The notes under the pieces: model-generated
The model's input: only the letters and a program-made list of their open reading frames with translations
The model's database searches: none
What the model was told of the DNA's origin: nothing
Part shown: piece by piece, positions 22,899-30,336 of the stretch
Layout of the letters: each line of letters opens with the position of its first letter
How positions within the stretch are numbered: the first letter of the stretch is position 1
Program-made: the position numbers and the translations under genes
Assembly: GCF_012911005.2 (NCBI RefSeq)
Contig: NZ_WTVS01000044.1
Location: 1 to 48,862, forward strand
Source of the DNA: Aromatoleum toluolicum
Lineage (GTDB): Bacteria; Pseudomonadota; Gammaproteobacteria; Burkholderiales; Rhodocyclaceae
Length of the DNA stretch: 48,862 nucleotides
Direction of reading: 5' to 3'

Positions 22899-24457
22899 TG
22901 AACTTGCGCCCCAAGCGAGCAGAAGGACGTCTGAAATCCCCGCACCGCCACCTGCTCGCGACGCTGATCGCCGCGGCCCTCGCGGGCACCGTGCCCGTGC
23001 AAGCCCAGGCGCAGAACAAGCCGCCCAACATTCTCGTGATCATGAGCGACGACGTCGGCTACGCCAACATCGGCCTCTACACGCACGGCATGATGGTGCC
23101 CACGCCCAACATCGACCGCATCGGGCGCGAAGGCGTCCTGTTTACAGATCACTATGCTCATCCGAGCTCGACCGCCGGCCGTTCCGCCTTCATCACCGGC
23201 CAGCTGCCGATCCGCACCGGCCTCACCACGGTCGGCCTGCCTGGGTCTCCGATCGGGCTGGACAGCCGCGACCCCACGCTGGCCGAAGTCCTCAAGACGG
23301 CCGGGTACCGCACCGGTCAGTTCGGCAAGAACCACCTCGGCGACCGCAACGAACACCTGCCTACGGTGCACGGCTTCGACGAGTTCTTTGGCAACCTCTA
23401 CCACCTCAACACCGAGGAAGAGCCTGAATTGGCGATGTGGTCGAAAGACCCGGGCTTCAACCGCCGCTACCGCCCACGCGGTGTACTGGACTGCGTGGTC
23501 ACCGAAGCCGACGAGGGCGGCGAGGACGCGCGCTTCGGGCGCTGGGGCAAGCAGCGCTGCAAGGATACCGGGCCGCTGACGGTCAAGCGCATGGAAACGG
23601 TGGATGAGGAATACCTCGCCCACACGGAAACCTTCATTCGCAAGTCGGTCGATGCCGGCAAGCCGTTTTTTGCCTGGTTCAACCCGAGCCGGATGCACGT
23701 CTACACCCATCTCAAGGAAGCGTCACGCGGCCTCGCCAATGATATCTCCTCGGAATTCGACGTATTCGGCAGCGGGCTGATGGAACATGACGGCCACGTC
23801 GGCGAACTGCTCGCGCTCCTCGACAAACTCAAGATCGCGGACAACACGATCGTGGTGTATACGGCCGACAACGGCGCAATGGCCTCCTGGTGGCCGGATG
23901 GAGGCGCCACCCCGTTTCGGGGGGAAAAAGCGACGACCTGGGAAGGGGGAGTGCGCGTACCCATGCTCGTGCGCTGGCCGGCGGCGATCCGCGCCGGCTC
24001 CGTCTCCAACGGCATCCAGACGCACGAGGACCTGTTCACGACCCTCGCCGCTGCAGCCGGGCGTCGAGGTGTGCCCGAGCAGCTCCGCGAGAGCCATCAG
24101 GTCTGCATCGACGGCGTCGACAACCTCGAACATTGGCTGGGCAAGCGCCTTTCGGCGCGGAACTCGGTGATCTACTACAACGAGAGCGAACTGACCGCCG
24201 TGCGGATCGGTCCGTGGAAGTCCCATTTAAAGACGCGCGAGGGCTTTTTCGACCATCTGAAACCCAGCACGCTGACCTTCAACCTGCGCATGGACCCCTA
24301 CGAGCGGCAGGACGGCCACAAGGCCAACGAGCTCTCGATGCGCATGGGCGTGGCGTGGGGCGGACAGGTCTACGATCTGATCGGCGCCCACATGCGCTCG
24401 CTCAAGGAATGCCCGCCGCGGCAGAAGGGCGGAACGCTGGGCGTCAGAACTCAATGA
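22895..24457 (+). CDS. Exported Ser-type sulfatase
   Basis: A 520-residue alkaline-phosphatase-fold sulfatase. A signal peptide with an Arg/Lys-rich n-region and the hydrophobic core LLATLIAAALAG ends near AQAQ (about residue 40), so it is periplasmic. Metal ligands D52 and D53 (MSDDVG), the formylglycine site S92 in SSTAGR (Ser-x-Ala-x-Arg variant of C/S-x-P-x-R), and KNHLGD and YTADNGA motifs are present. Substrate cannot be read; the steroid-catabolic setting and the alcohol-oxidising twin operon suggest a sterol or other lipophilic sulfate ester. GGAG lies about 7 nt before the ATG. Confidence 0.88.
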   Translation: MMNLRPKRAEGRLKSPHRHLLATLIAAALAGTVPVQAQAQNKPPNILVIMSDDVGYANIGLYTHGMMVPTPNIDRIGREGVLFTDHYAHPSSTAGRSAFITGQLPIRTGLTTVGLPGSPIGLDSRDPTLAEVLKTAGYRTGQFGKNHLGDRNEHLPTVHGFDEFFGNLYHLNTEEEPELAMWSKDPGFNRRYRPRGVLDCVVTEADEGGEDARFGRWGKQRCKDTGPLTVKRMETVDEEYLAHTETFIRKSVDAGKPFFAWFNPSRMHVYTHLKEASRGLANDISSEFDVFGSGLMEHDGHVGELLALLDKLKIADNTIVVYTADNGAMASWWPDGGATPFRGEKATTWEGGVRVPMLVRWPAAIRAGSVSNGIQTHEDLFTTLAAAAGRRGVPEQLRESHQVCIDGVDNLEHWLGKRLSARNSVIYYNESELTAVRIGPWKSHLKTREGFFDHLKPSTLTFNLRMDPYERQDGHKANELSMRMGVAWGGQVYDLIGAHMRSLKECPPRQKGGTLGVRTQ

Positions 24458-24482
24458 AGGCCTGAGGATCCTCGCCACCACT

Positions 24483-24504
24483 ACGGCCGCCTTGAGGCGG
24501 CCGT
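24483..24504. terminator. Hairpin between convergent sulfatase and small-protein genes
   Basis: ACGGCCGCC and GGCGGCCGT form a perfect 9-bp stem with a TTGA loop, 26 nt past the sulfatase stop and 24 nt past the stop of the minus-strand small gene. No T-tract follows on either strand. It may be a bidirectional terminator or 3'-end stabiliser. Confidence 0.55.
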
Positions 24505-24527
24505 TCGCAGCGCACCCCGGGTGGGGT

Positions 24528-24707
24528 TCAGCGCATCGCCAGTGCGGCGAACATCTTGTCTGCAGACACCTGCCCCACGACAATACCGGGGCAGTGATGG
24601 ATTCCGGCCTCGCAGCTGGCCACCGTCTCTTGCGCGGTGCCGACCTTGAACCATTGCGAACCCAGGAAAGCGCACAGGGCGCCGAACACGAGCAGCTTGA
24701 TCGTCAT
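24528..24707 (-). CDS. Small exported or membrane-anchored protein, unknown
   Basis: A 59-residue product. The ATG at 24707 is preceded by GGAGAG at 7-8 nt. It opens with a hydrophobic signal-like segment (IKLLVFGALCAFLGS). A short soluble tail follows, with two Cys residues in ASCEAGIHHCPG that could bind metal or form a disulfide. No family recognised. A copy of the shared palindrome (24831-24848) lies 124 nt upstream, in the same orientation as at the steroid genes. This suggests a co-regulated small periplasmic protein. Confidence 0.5.
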   Translation of the reverse strand: MTIKLLVFGALCAFLGSQWFKVGTAQETVASCEAGIHHCPGIVVGQVSADKMFAALAMR

Positions 24708-24830
24708 TGTCTCTCTCCAGTCGGGCCTCTGACGGGCCTCTCTACTGACCGATCCCGATTCGCCAATCCCCTGTGGGGTTAATGCGACCGGCTCTGTATG
24801 ACGCAACTTGCGCCGCCCCACGGCAGCGCA

Positions 24831-24848
24831 CATCGTCCAAATGGACTA
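24831..24848 (-). promoter_or_regulatory. Shared palindrome, site F (overlaps fadD stop)
   Basis: On the minus strand TAGTCCATTTGGACGATG. Half-sites GTCC and GGAC are perfect inverted copies around 4 nt. It overlaps the stop codon of the FATP-type ligase and faces the small exported-protein gene. The hexamer 20 nt downstream (CAAGTT) is a poor -10, so promoter activity here is less certain than at the other four sites. Confidence 0.5.
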
Positions 24849-26714
24849 TATCGCCGCAGCAGTCGTGGCCCGGAACTCTGGCAGGCCGGCTTTCGCCAAC
24901 TCCGCGGCAGAATACGGCAGATAAGTGCGCTCGGCCTCGCTGCGAACGTACAGCGGATCGTCGAACGCCGTCGGGTCATACCCCTGGCGCTGCAGGTCGA
25001 CCTTGCGCAGTTTGAATGTGGTGGTGAGGTCTGCCGCACGGGACACGCGCACGAACAGGGGCGCCGCATAGCGGGGCAGCCGCTCCTCGGTCAGCGCGTA
25101 GAAACCGGCCGGATCGAAGCTTCGCCCTTCCTGCATCACGATCGCCGCCATCCCCGCGCGGCCCTCATGTTCGGGCACCCTCACGCCATAGATGTTGATC
25201 AGCTCGGCGCCGGGATAATCGGAGAGCGCATCGGCAACCTCCATCGTAGAGACGTTCTCGCTCTTCCAGCGGAAGGTGTCGCCGATACGGTCGACGAAGT
25301 AGAAATAGCCATCCTCGTCGTAGCGCAGAAGGTCGCCCGAACTCCAGTACGCGTCGCCCTCGACGAAGACGTTGCGCAGGATCTTGCGCTCCGTGGCGTC
25401 CGCCGACGTATAGCCCTCGAAGCGCCCGCCCCCGATATCGGGATGATCGACGATGTAGCCGATGCCCTCCCCCACCTCGCCGGGTTGGCACAGCAGGTAG
25501 AAACCGCGCGCGTCGCGCACGTGCTCGCCGCTTTCGAGGTCGTAGCGCACGAGACGGAAGTTGGTCTTCTCCCAATACGGCACACGGCCGCAGGAACCGA
25601 GGCGGTTGTCGACGTTGATCAGGTTGGTGTTCGCCTCCGTGGAGCCCCAGCCTTCGAAGATCTGGATCGGACCGAAGCGCTCGATCCAGCGCAACCAGGA
25701 TTCGGGAGTGAGTCCCGCCCCCATCATGCAGCGCAGGCCATGGTCGCGATCGCGCTCCGAAGCGGGCTGATTGAGCAGATAACGGCAGATCTCGCCGATG
25801 TACTGGCATACGGTGACGCCATAACGGCGCACGTCGTTCCAGAACTCGCGCGTGCTGAATTTCCGGCGTACGACGATCGTGGCGCCCGCCTTCAGCGCCG
25901 TGGAGGTGACCGAGGTTGCCGCCGCCCCGTGATAGAGCGGCAGGAAACAGTAGAAGGCGTCGTTCGGGCCCGCGCCGATGGTGTCGACCATGACGTCGCC
26001 CGACGACATCCAGCGCATGTGGCTGTAGCGCGCGGCCTTCGGCAGCCCCGTGGTGCCGGACGTGAAGATCAGCAGGGCCGGCGTCTCCGCAGTGAGCGAC
26101 GCACGCGGTTCGCGCGGAAAGGGGTCCCGCGGGGCGCGCTCGACTTCGTCCGCGAAATCGGTGTCCCCCGCGCGCCGCAGGCCTGCCCCGGCCGGTCTCT
26201 CGGCATCGGGCAGCAGCCACTGCATGACGTTCGGAAGACCTTCCGTTACGCCGAAATTCGCGAGGCACTCCTCACCGACGAGCACCGCCTTCGCGCCGGT
26301 TGTCTCGATGGCGTGCGCCAGCGGGCGGCCGCTCACCTGCGTGTTGATGAAGGCTGCGACGGCACCGAGCTTCGCCAAGCCGAACCACGCGAAGAAGAAC
26401 TCGGGGCGGTTCTCGATCGCCATCGCGCAGACGTCCCCCGCCCCAAGTCCGCGTGCACGCATCGCATGCGCATACTGATTGGCGCGTCCATCGACCTCGG
26501 CATAGCTGTAGCGGGTATCGCCGTAGACGAGGAAGGTCCTGCGCCCCTGAACTGCAGCCTGCGCCTCGAGGCGGTCGGCGATCGTATATAGGTCACGCGG
26601 CTTGATCAGCGCGCTGCTCTGCGCACGCCGATCAAGCTTGGCCTGGGTCTCATCCCGCGACACGATGTCCACCGAAGGCTGCGATGCGTTGCGGGCCGCG
26701 ATGCCGTTATCCAT
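24846..26714 (-). CDS. FATP/very-long-chain-type acyl-CoA synthetase
   Basis: A 622-residue AMP-forming ligase. The P-loop-like motif is IFTSGTTGLPKAARYSH, the adenine-binding region FEGWGSTEANTN, and the FATP-type signature DRIGDTFRWKSENVST. This subfamily includes eukaryotic bile-acid and very-long-chain CoA ligases and bacterial FadD6/FadD17-like enzymes. A bulky substrate such as a steroid carboxylate is plausible. The ATG at 26714 is chosen because GGAG lies about 8 nt upstream; the open frame extends further but through the regulatory region. Monocistronic, with a copy of the shared palindrome 132 nt upstream. Confidence 0.82.
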   Translation of the reverse strand: MDNGIAARNASQPSVDIVSRDETQAKLDRRAQSSALIKPRDLYTIADRLEAQAAVQGRRTFLVYGDTRYSYAEVDGRANQYAHAMRARGLGAGDVCAMAIENRPEFFFAWFGLAKLGAVAAFINTQVSGRPLAHAIETTGAKAVLVGEECLANFGVTEGLPNVMQWLLPDAERPAGAGLRRAGDTDFADEVERAPRDPFPREPRASLTAETPALLIFTSGTTGLPKAARYSHMRWMSSGDVMVDTIGAGPNDAFYCFLPLYHGAAATSVTSTALKAGATIVVRRKFSTREFWNDVRRYGVTVCQYIGEICRYLLNQPASERDRDHGLRCMMGAGLTPESWLRWIERFGPIQIFEGWGSTEANTNLINVDNRLGSCGRVPYWEKTNFRLVRYDLESGEHVRDARGFYLLCQPGEVGEGIGYIVDHPDIGGGRFEGYTSADATERKILRNVFVEGDAYWSSGDLLRYDEDGYFYFVDRIGDTFRWKSENVSTMEVADALSDYPGAELINIYGVRVPEHEGRAGMAAIVMQEGRSFDPAGFYALTEERLPRYAAPLFVRVSRAADLTTTFKLRKVDLQRQGYDPTAFDDPLYVRSEAERTYLPYSAAELAKAGLPEFRATTAAAI

Positions 26715-26845
26715 GCATTTGTCTCCGTTATATCTGTTCTCGTGCCCCCTCGTTCGCAGCATTGCCGCAGGGGACTGGAGGGCCGGCGGCTTGAAACGCC
26801 GGGCCTCTTGACGGAGCCAATCATTCACCTGGAGTGGAAGCGGAA

Positions 26846-26863
26846 CATCGTCCGTTGAGACTA
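26846..26863 (-). promoter_or_regulatory. Shared palindrome, site B (FATP-type ligase promoter)
   Basis: The 18-mer is identical to site A at 9030-9047 (minus strand TAGTCTCAACGGACGATG). Exactly 20 nt further on, toward the ligase gene, lies AATGAT (26825-26820), a 4/6 match to a -10. Same orientation relative to its gene as all other copies. Confidence 0.6.
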
Positions 26864-26907
26864 ATGGCAGTCGCCGCGGCGCAAACCCGTGCTGGCAACG
26901 GGTGCCA

Positions 26908-26925
26908 CCGTCTGAACGGACGATG
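26908..26925 (+). promoter_or_regulatory. Shared palindrome, site C (folE2 promoter)
   Basis: Plus strand CCGTCTGAACGGACGATG, an inverted copy of site B placed 44 nt away, pointing toward folE2. It keeps GTCT-N4-GGACGATG. Twenty nt downstream is GACGAT (26946-26951), a weak -10. A transcript from there would start near 26958, which fits the folE2 start at 26980 and excludes earlier in-frame ATGs. Confidence 0.5.
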
Positions 26926-26979
26926 ATGCAGTTGCCGCGGCGGCGGACGATGGACCCGAACCCTCACCGGAACGACGCG

Positions 26980-27768
26980 ATGAAACTCAACGACATCCCG
27001 GACGTGCAGTCCGCACACGACGCGCGCGCGATGCCGATCGACAAGGTCGGCATCCGCTCGATCCGCCACCCGGTGCGGGTGCGCGACCGCAGCGGCCACA
27101 CGCAGGGTTCTGTCGCGGTCTTCGACATGTACGTGGGCCTCCCGCAGCACTTCAAGGGCACGCACATGTCGCGCTTTGTCGAGATCCTTAACGGGCGCGA
27201 GCACGAGATCTCGGTCGAGGCGCTGGAACCGATGGTGCGCGACATGATTGCCCGGCTCGAGGCCCGCACCGGGCATCTCGAGATGCGCTTTCCCTTCTTC
27301 GTGAACAAGGCCGCGCCGGTGTCCGGCGTCAGCAGCCTGATGGATTACGAGGTAACGCTCACCGGCACGGTCGGCGACGATGACCGCTTCCGGCTGATCC
27401 TGAGGGTGCTGGTGCCGGTGACCAGCCTGTGCCCGTGTTCGAAGAAGATCTCCGCCTACGGGGCGCACAACCAGCGCTCCCACGTGACGGTCACGGCGAC
27501 CCTGCGCGAACACGTGTGGATCGAGGACATCATCGCCCTGGTCGAAGGCCTCGCCTCGTGCGAGCTGTACGGCCTCCTAAAGCGCGCAGACGAGAAGCTC
27601 GTCACCGAGCGCGCCTACGACAACCCGAAATTCGTCGAGGATACCGTCCGCGACATCGCGGGCGCGCTGGGAGCGGACCCGCGCATCGGCCACTTCGTTG
27701 TCGAGGCCGAGAACTTCGAATCCATCCACAACCATTCCGCCTACGCCCTGATCGAACGCACGGCCTGA
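26980..27768 (+). CDS. folE2: GTP cyclohydrolase I type 2 (FolE2)
   Basis: A 262-residue protein with the FolE2 hallmark [21 protein letters not shown] (active-site Cys and His), the N-terminal IPDVQSAHD and PIDKVGI segment, and normal length. It converts GTP to 7,8-dihydroneopterin triphosphate for folate (and 7-deazaguanine) synthesis without needing zinc, and is often zinc-starvation controlled. The start at 26980 matches family N-termini; no strong Shine-Dalgarno is visible, and in-frame ATGs at 26950 and upstream are less likely. Its link to a steroid-gene promoter motif is unexpected. Confidence 0.9.
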   Translation: MKLNDIPDVQSAHDARAMPIDKVGIRSIRHPVRVRDRSGHTQGSVAVFDMYVGLPQHFKGTHMSRFVEILNGREHEISVEALEPMVRDMIARLEARTGHLEMRFPFFVNKAAPVSGVSSLMDYEVTLTGTVGDDDRFRLILRVLVPVTSLCPCSKKISAYGAHNQRSHVTVTATLREHVWIEDIIALVEGLASCELYGLLKRADEKLVTERAYDNPKFVEDTVRDIAGALGADPRIGHFVVEAENFESIHNHSAYALIERTA

Positions 27769-27770
27769 CG

Positions 27771-28445
27771 TCAGTTGCGCTCGAGCACGTGACGGACCGT
27801 GTCCATCACTTCCCGCCTCAGGAGGGCGTGGTCCACCTCGATGCCGCGCACGGCGCGGACGGTGATTCCGAAAAGGATCGCGCTGATCAGTTCGTACTGC
27901 GCTGCAATCCGCGCCTCCAGGGCCTCGCCCGCCAGCCCGGCGTTGACCAGGCGCAGACTCCGGTAAGCGCTTTCGCGCGCGCGCCGGTCGAGCGCATGCA
28001 CACGCGCGGAAATGCACGGATTGCGTGCGCTCTCCGCGAGAATCTCCAGACGCAGCCGCGAGTTCTCCGGATCCGCGTAATGGAGGGCGATGTCGCCCGA
28101 GCGCGCGACGATCGCATCCACAACATTGTGTTCGAGGCGCACCGCGTCGTGTATTTCGAGCAGGGCGTCGAGCTCCGCCTCCGCGATCGCGGTGATGATC
28201 TCTTCTTTGTTCTTGAAGTAGTAGTAGATGTGGCCGGCGCTGACGCCCGCCACCGCAGAAATTTCCGCGATGCTCGCGCCGTGGAACCCCTTGTCGCGGA
28301 AGCACTCCTCCGCCGCCTCGAGGATCTGCCGGCGGCGAGCCCCCGGCCCGCTCCCCGGAGCATCGCCCGCTTCCGCCTGGACCAGTCCGGTGCGCGCGTC
28401 GAGCTTCACGTTTGTGGCAGCATCAAATGAACCTTCATCGCCCAA
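27771..28445 (-). CDS. TetR-family transcriptional regulator next to hsdA
   Basis: A 224-residue TetR protein with HTH ARRRQILEAAEECFRDKG then IAEISAVAGVSAGHIYYYFKNKEEI (about 37-84). The only start giving the full frame near the SDR gene is TTG at 28445, without a clear Shine-Dalgarno. A GTG about 12 codons later is an alternative, so the N-terminus is uncertain. It follows hsdA by 10 nt in the same direction, suggesting co-transcription. It converges with folE2, with 2 nt between the stops. A role in controlling steroid genes is likely from context but unproven. Confidence 0.8.
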   Translation of the reverse strand: MGDEGSFDAATNVKLDARTGLVQAEAGDAPGSGPGARRRQILEAAEECFRDKGFHGASIAEISAVAGVSAGHIYYYFKNKEEIITAIAEAELDALLEIHDAVRLEHNVVDAIVARSGDIALHYADPENSRLRLEILAESARNPCISARVHALDRRARESAYRSLRLVNAGLAGEALEARIAAQYELISAILFGITVRAVRGIEVDHALLRREVMDTVRHVLERN

Positions 28446-28455
28446 CGCGACGCAC

Positions 28456-29223
28456 TCAGAAGCGCTCCAGGCGGGTCAGCGCATCCATGCCGCCGTCGAC
28501 GAACACCACCGTGCCGTGCATGAAACCCGCCTGCTCCGACTGCATGAATCCAACCACCTTGGCGATCTCGTCGGGGCTGCCGTTGCGGCCCAGCGGAGAG
28601 ACAAAATTGCGGATGGCCTCGCCATAACGCGGATCCGACAGCGAGGCCTGCAGCAGCGGCGTCTCGACCGCGCCGGGCGCAACCACATTCAGCCTTATGC
28701 CGCGGCTGCCCCACTCCACTGCCTTGCGACGCGCGAACACGGTAATCGCGTACTTCGAGCCAGCATATGCGGCCTGCGGATTGGCCATGGCGTCGGCCTG
28801 CGCCTTGGCCGCCGCTTCGTCACGCCCAAGCATCAATTCGACCATCGGCAACTTGTCGATGCCGGGGTGGGCCGAAGCCACCGAGCCGATCAGAAGCGCC
28901 GCAGGCTTGCCGCCCCGCGCGAGGGCGTCGCCGAGGCCGTCGACGAGCTCGCTCATGCCGAAATAATTAACGGCGACAATCAACCCGCAGGAACTCGCGG
29001 TCGGCCCCAGGCCGGCGCAGCAAACCAATCCGTCGAGGACGCCGTTGCAGGCCTTGAGCGCGGCGGCGACCGCCGCGTCCCGCCCCTCGGCGGTGGAGAG
29101 ATCGGCCACGATGTCGGCGTCGCGCCGGTCGATGCCGATCACGCGATGCCCGGCCTGCTGCAGTTGCTTGGCTACAGCGGCTCCGATACCCGATGCCGAG
29201 CCGGTGACGACGGTTACAGTCAT
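28456..29223 (-). CDS. hsdA: 3-alpha-hydroxysteroid dehydrogenase/carbonyl reductase (SDR)
   Basis: A 255-residue classical short-chain dehydrogenase. The Rossmann motif is TGSASGIG (7-14). ADLSTAEGR, DGLVCCAGLGP and VNYFG follow, then catalytic S114 (GSVASAH), Y153 and K157 (YAGSK). The Ser number and the DLSTAEGR and PLLQAxLxDPRYGE blocks match HsdA of Comamonas testosteroni closely as I remember it. That enzyme interconverts 3-alpha-hydroxy and 3-keto steroids with NAD(H), an entry step of steroid catabolism. The shared palindrome lies 75 nt upstream. Confidence 0.87.
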   Translation of the reverse strand: MTVTVVTGSASGIGAAVAKQLQQAGHRVIGIDRRDADIVADLSTAEGRDAAVAAALKACNGVLDGLVCCAGLGPTASSCGLIVAVNYFGMSELVDGLGDALARGGKPAALLIGSVASAHPGIDKLPMVELMLGRDEAAAKAQADAMANPQAAYAGSKYAITVFARRKAVEWGSRGIRLNVVAPGAVETPLLQASLSDPRYGEAIRNFVSPLGRNGSPDEIAKVVGFMQSEQAGFMHGTVVFVDGGMDALTRLERF

Positions 29224-29297
29224 GCAAATCTCCTGAAGTGGCGGCGATGCCCAAGTTCGCCCTTTGGCCGAGTATCGGGCTCCGGTCCACTGACTGG

Positions 29298-29315
29298 CAT
29301 CGTCCGGCCGGACTA
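29298..29315 (-). promoter_or_regulatory. Shared palindrome, site D (hsdA promoter)
   Basis: Minus strand TAGTCCGGCCGGACGATG, the most symmetric copy (GTCCGGCCGGAC is a perfect 12-bp palindrome). Twenty-one nt toward hsdA is GATACT (29276-29271), a good -10. It also lies between divergent hsdA and the Cache-domain gene, which has its own TACAAT at 29338-29343. Confidence 0.6.
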
Positions 29316-29381
29316 AGAAAGCTCTCGCGGACCGCCCTACAATGAGCCTCGCCGCAATCTTCTTTGGGAGGACGTCGCGAC

Positions 29382-30260
29382 ATGGCTCCGCTGAGAACCC
29401 TCATCCTCGCCGCTGTGCTGGGCATTGCATTGAACACCATGTCGCTCCATGCGGAAGATGCCGCCCCAGGCGGCGAGCAGGAACGAACGGACGTGGCGCG
29501 CACACAGGCGCTGCTCGATCGCGCCGAGCACCACCTGCGCGACAAGGGCGAGCAGGCGCTGGCGACCTTCAGCCAGTCCGGCGCGTTCAAGGACGGCGAC
29601 CTGTACGTCTATGTCCTCCATAGAGACGGCAAGCTGATCGCCAGCGGCGGCTCGTCGGCCGCGCTGATCGGGCGCAACGTGCGCGACCTGACCGACTCCG
29701 ACGGTCGCCACTTCTTCCGAGAGATACTCGACGGCGCCAAGTCCGCCGGAACCGGGACTGTCGAATACCGCTGGTACAACCCCGCGCGCAACCGTGCCGA
29801 ACTGAAGGTCGCGACCTATCGCTCCGTCGGCGACCGCATCCTGGTTGTCGGCTACTACGCGCCGAACGCGTCGGTGGAGCTCGCCAAGTCGCTGCTATGG
29901 CGTGCGGTGCATGAAATCAAGGTGCACGGCGACCGCGCCTTCGAGCGCTTCAACAGCCTGAACGGTGGCTTCGTCCAGGACGACCTGTACGTGTTCGTGG
30001 TGGGGCTGGATGACGAACTGGTCTATGCGCACGGCGGCAGCCCGCGTCAGGTGGGCCGCAAGGCGGGTGAGTTCGTCGATGCCAAGGGCAAGTACTTCAT
30101 ACGCGAGATGATCGCGCTGGCCAAGAGCAAGGGCGAGGGCGACGTGCACTATGCGTGGCGCAACCCGGCCAACCTGAAAGTGGAGAACAAGCACAGCTAC
30201 ATCGTGCGCGTCGGCAAGTACCTCGTCGGCGCGGGCGCCTATACCGGACCCGTCCGGTGA
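29382..30260 (+). CDS. Exported double Cache-domain protein
   Basis: A 292-residue protein. The start at ATG 29382 has GGGAGGA about 9 nt upstream. The signal peptide is LRTLILAAVLGIALNTMSLHA. Two similar halves follow (about 30-150 and 170-290). Each has the pattern of a long helix, DGDLYVYVLHRDGKLIASGG or QDDLYVFVVGLDDELVYAHGG, then GRNVRDLTDSDGRHFFREI or VDAKGKYFIREM, typical of sCache_2 sensor domains. There is no kinase, chemotaxis or cyclase output domain, so it is a stand-alone periplasmic ligand-binding protein. It precedes an MMPL transporter by 76 nt. Confidence 0.75.
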   Translation: MAPLRTLILAAVLGIALNTMSLHAEDAAPGGEQERTDVARTQALLDRAEHHLRDKGEQALATFSQSGAFKDGDLYVYVLHRDGKLIASGGSSAALIGRNVRDLTDSDGRHFFREILDGAKSAGTGTVEYRWYNPARNRAELKVATYRSVGDRILVVGYYAPNASVELAKSLLWRAVHEIKVHGDRAFERFNSLNGGFVQDDLYVFVVGLDDELVYAHGGSPRQVGRKAGEFVDAKGKYFIREMIALAKSKGEGDVHYAWRNPANLKVENKHSYIVRVGKYLVGAGAYTGPVR

Positions 30261-30336
30261 GACCGTCGGAAGCCTGCGAGCATCAGAAAACTTGAGATCG
30301 CTACCCAGCCACACGCCAGAATCACGGAGTCGCCTC

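Noticed and set aside
26944-26951. A second GGACGATG just downstream of site C
   Set aside because: No GTCY half-site 4 nt upstream; an isolated 8-mer overlapping the putative -10 and an alternative in-frame ATG of folE2.
30248-30274. CGTCCGGTGAGAC near the end of the Cache-domain gene, similar to the palindrome core
   Set aside because: It contains the stop codon region of a coding sequence, has the opposite orientation to the downstream MMPL gene and lacks the GATG end.
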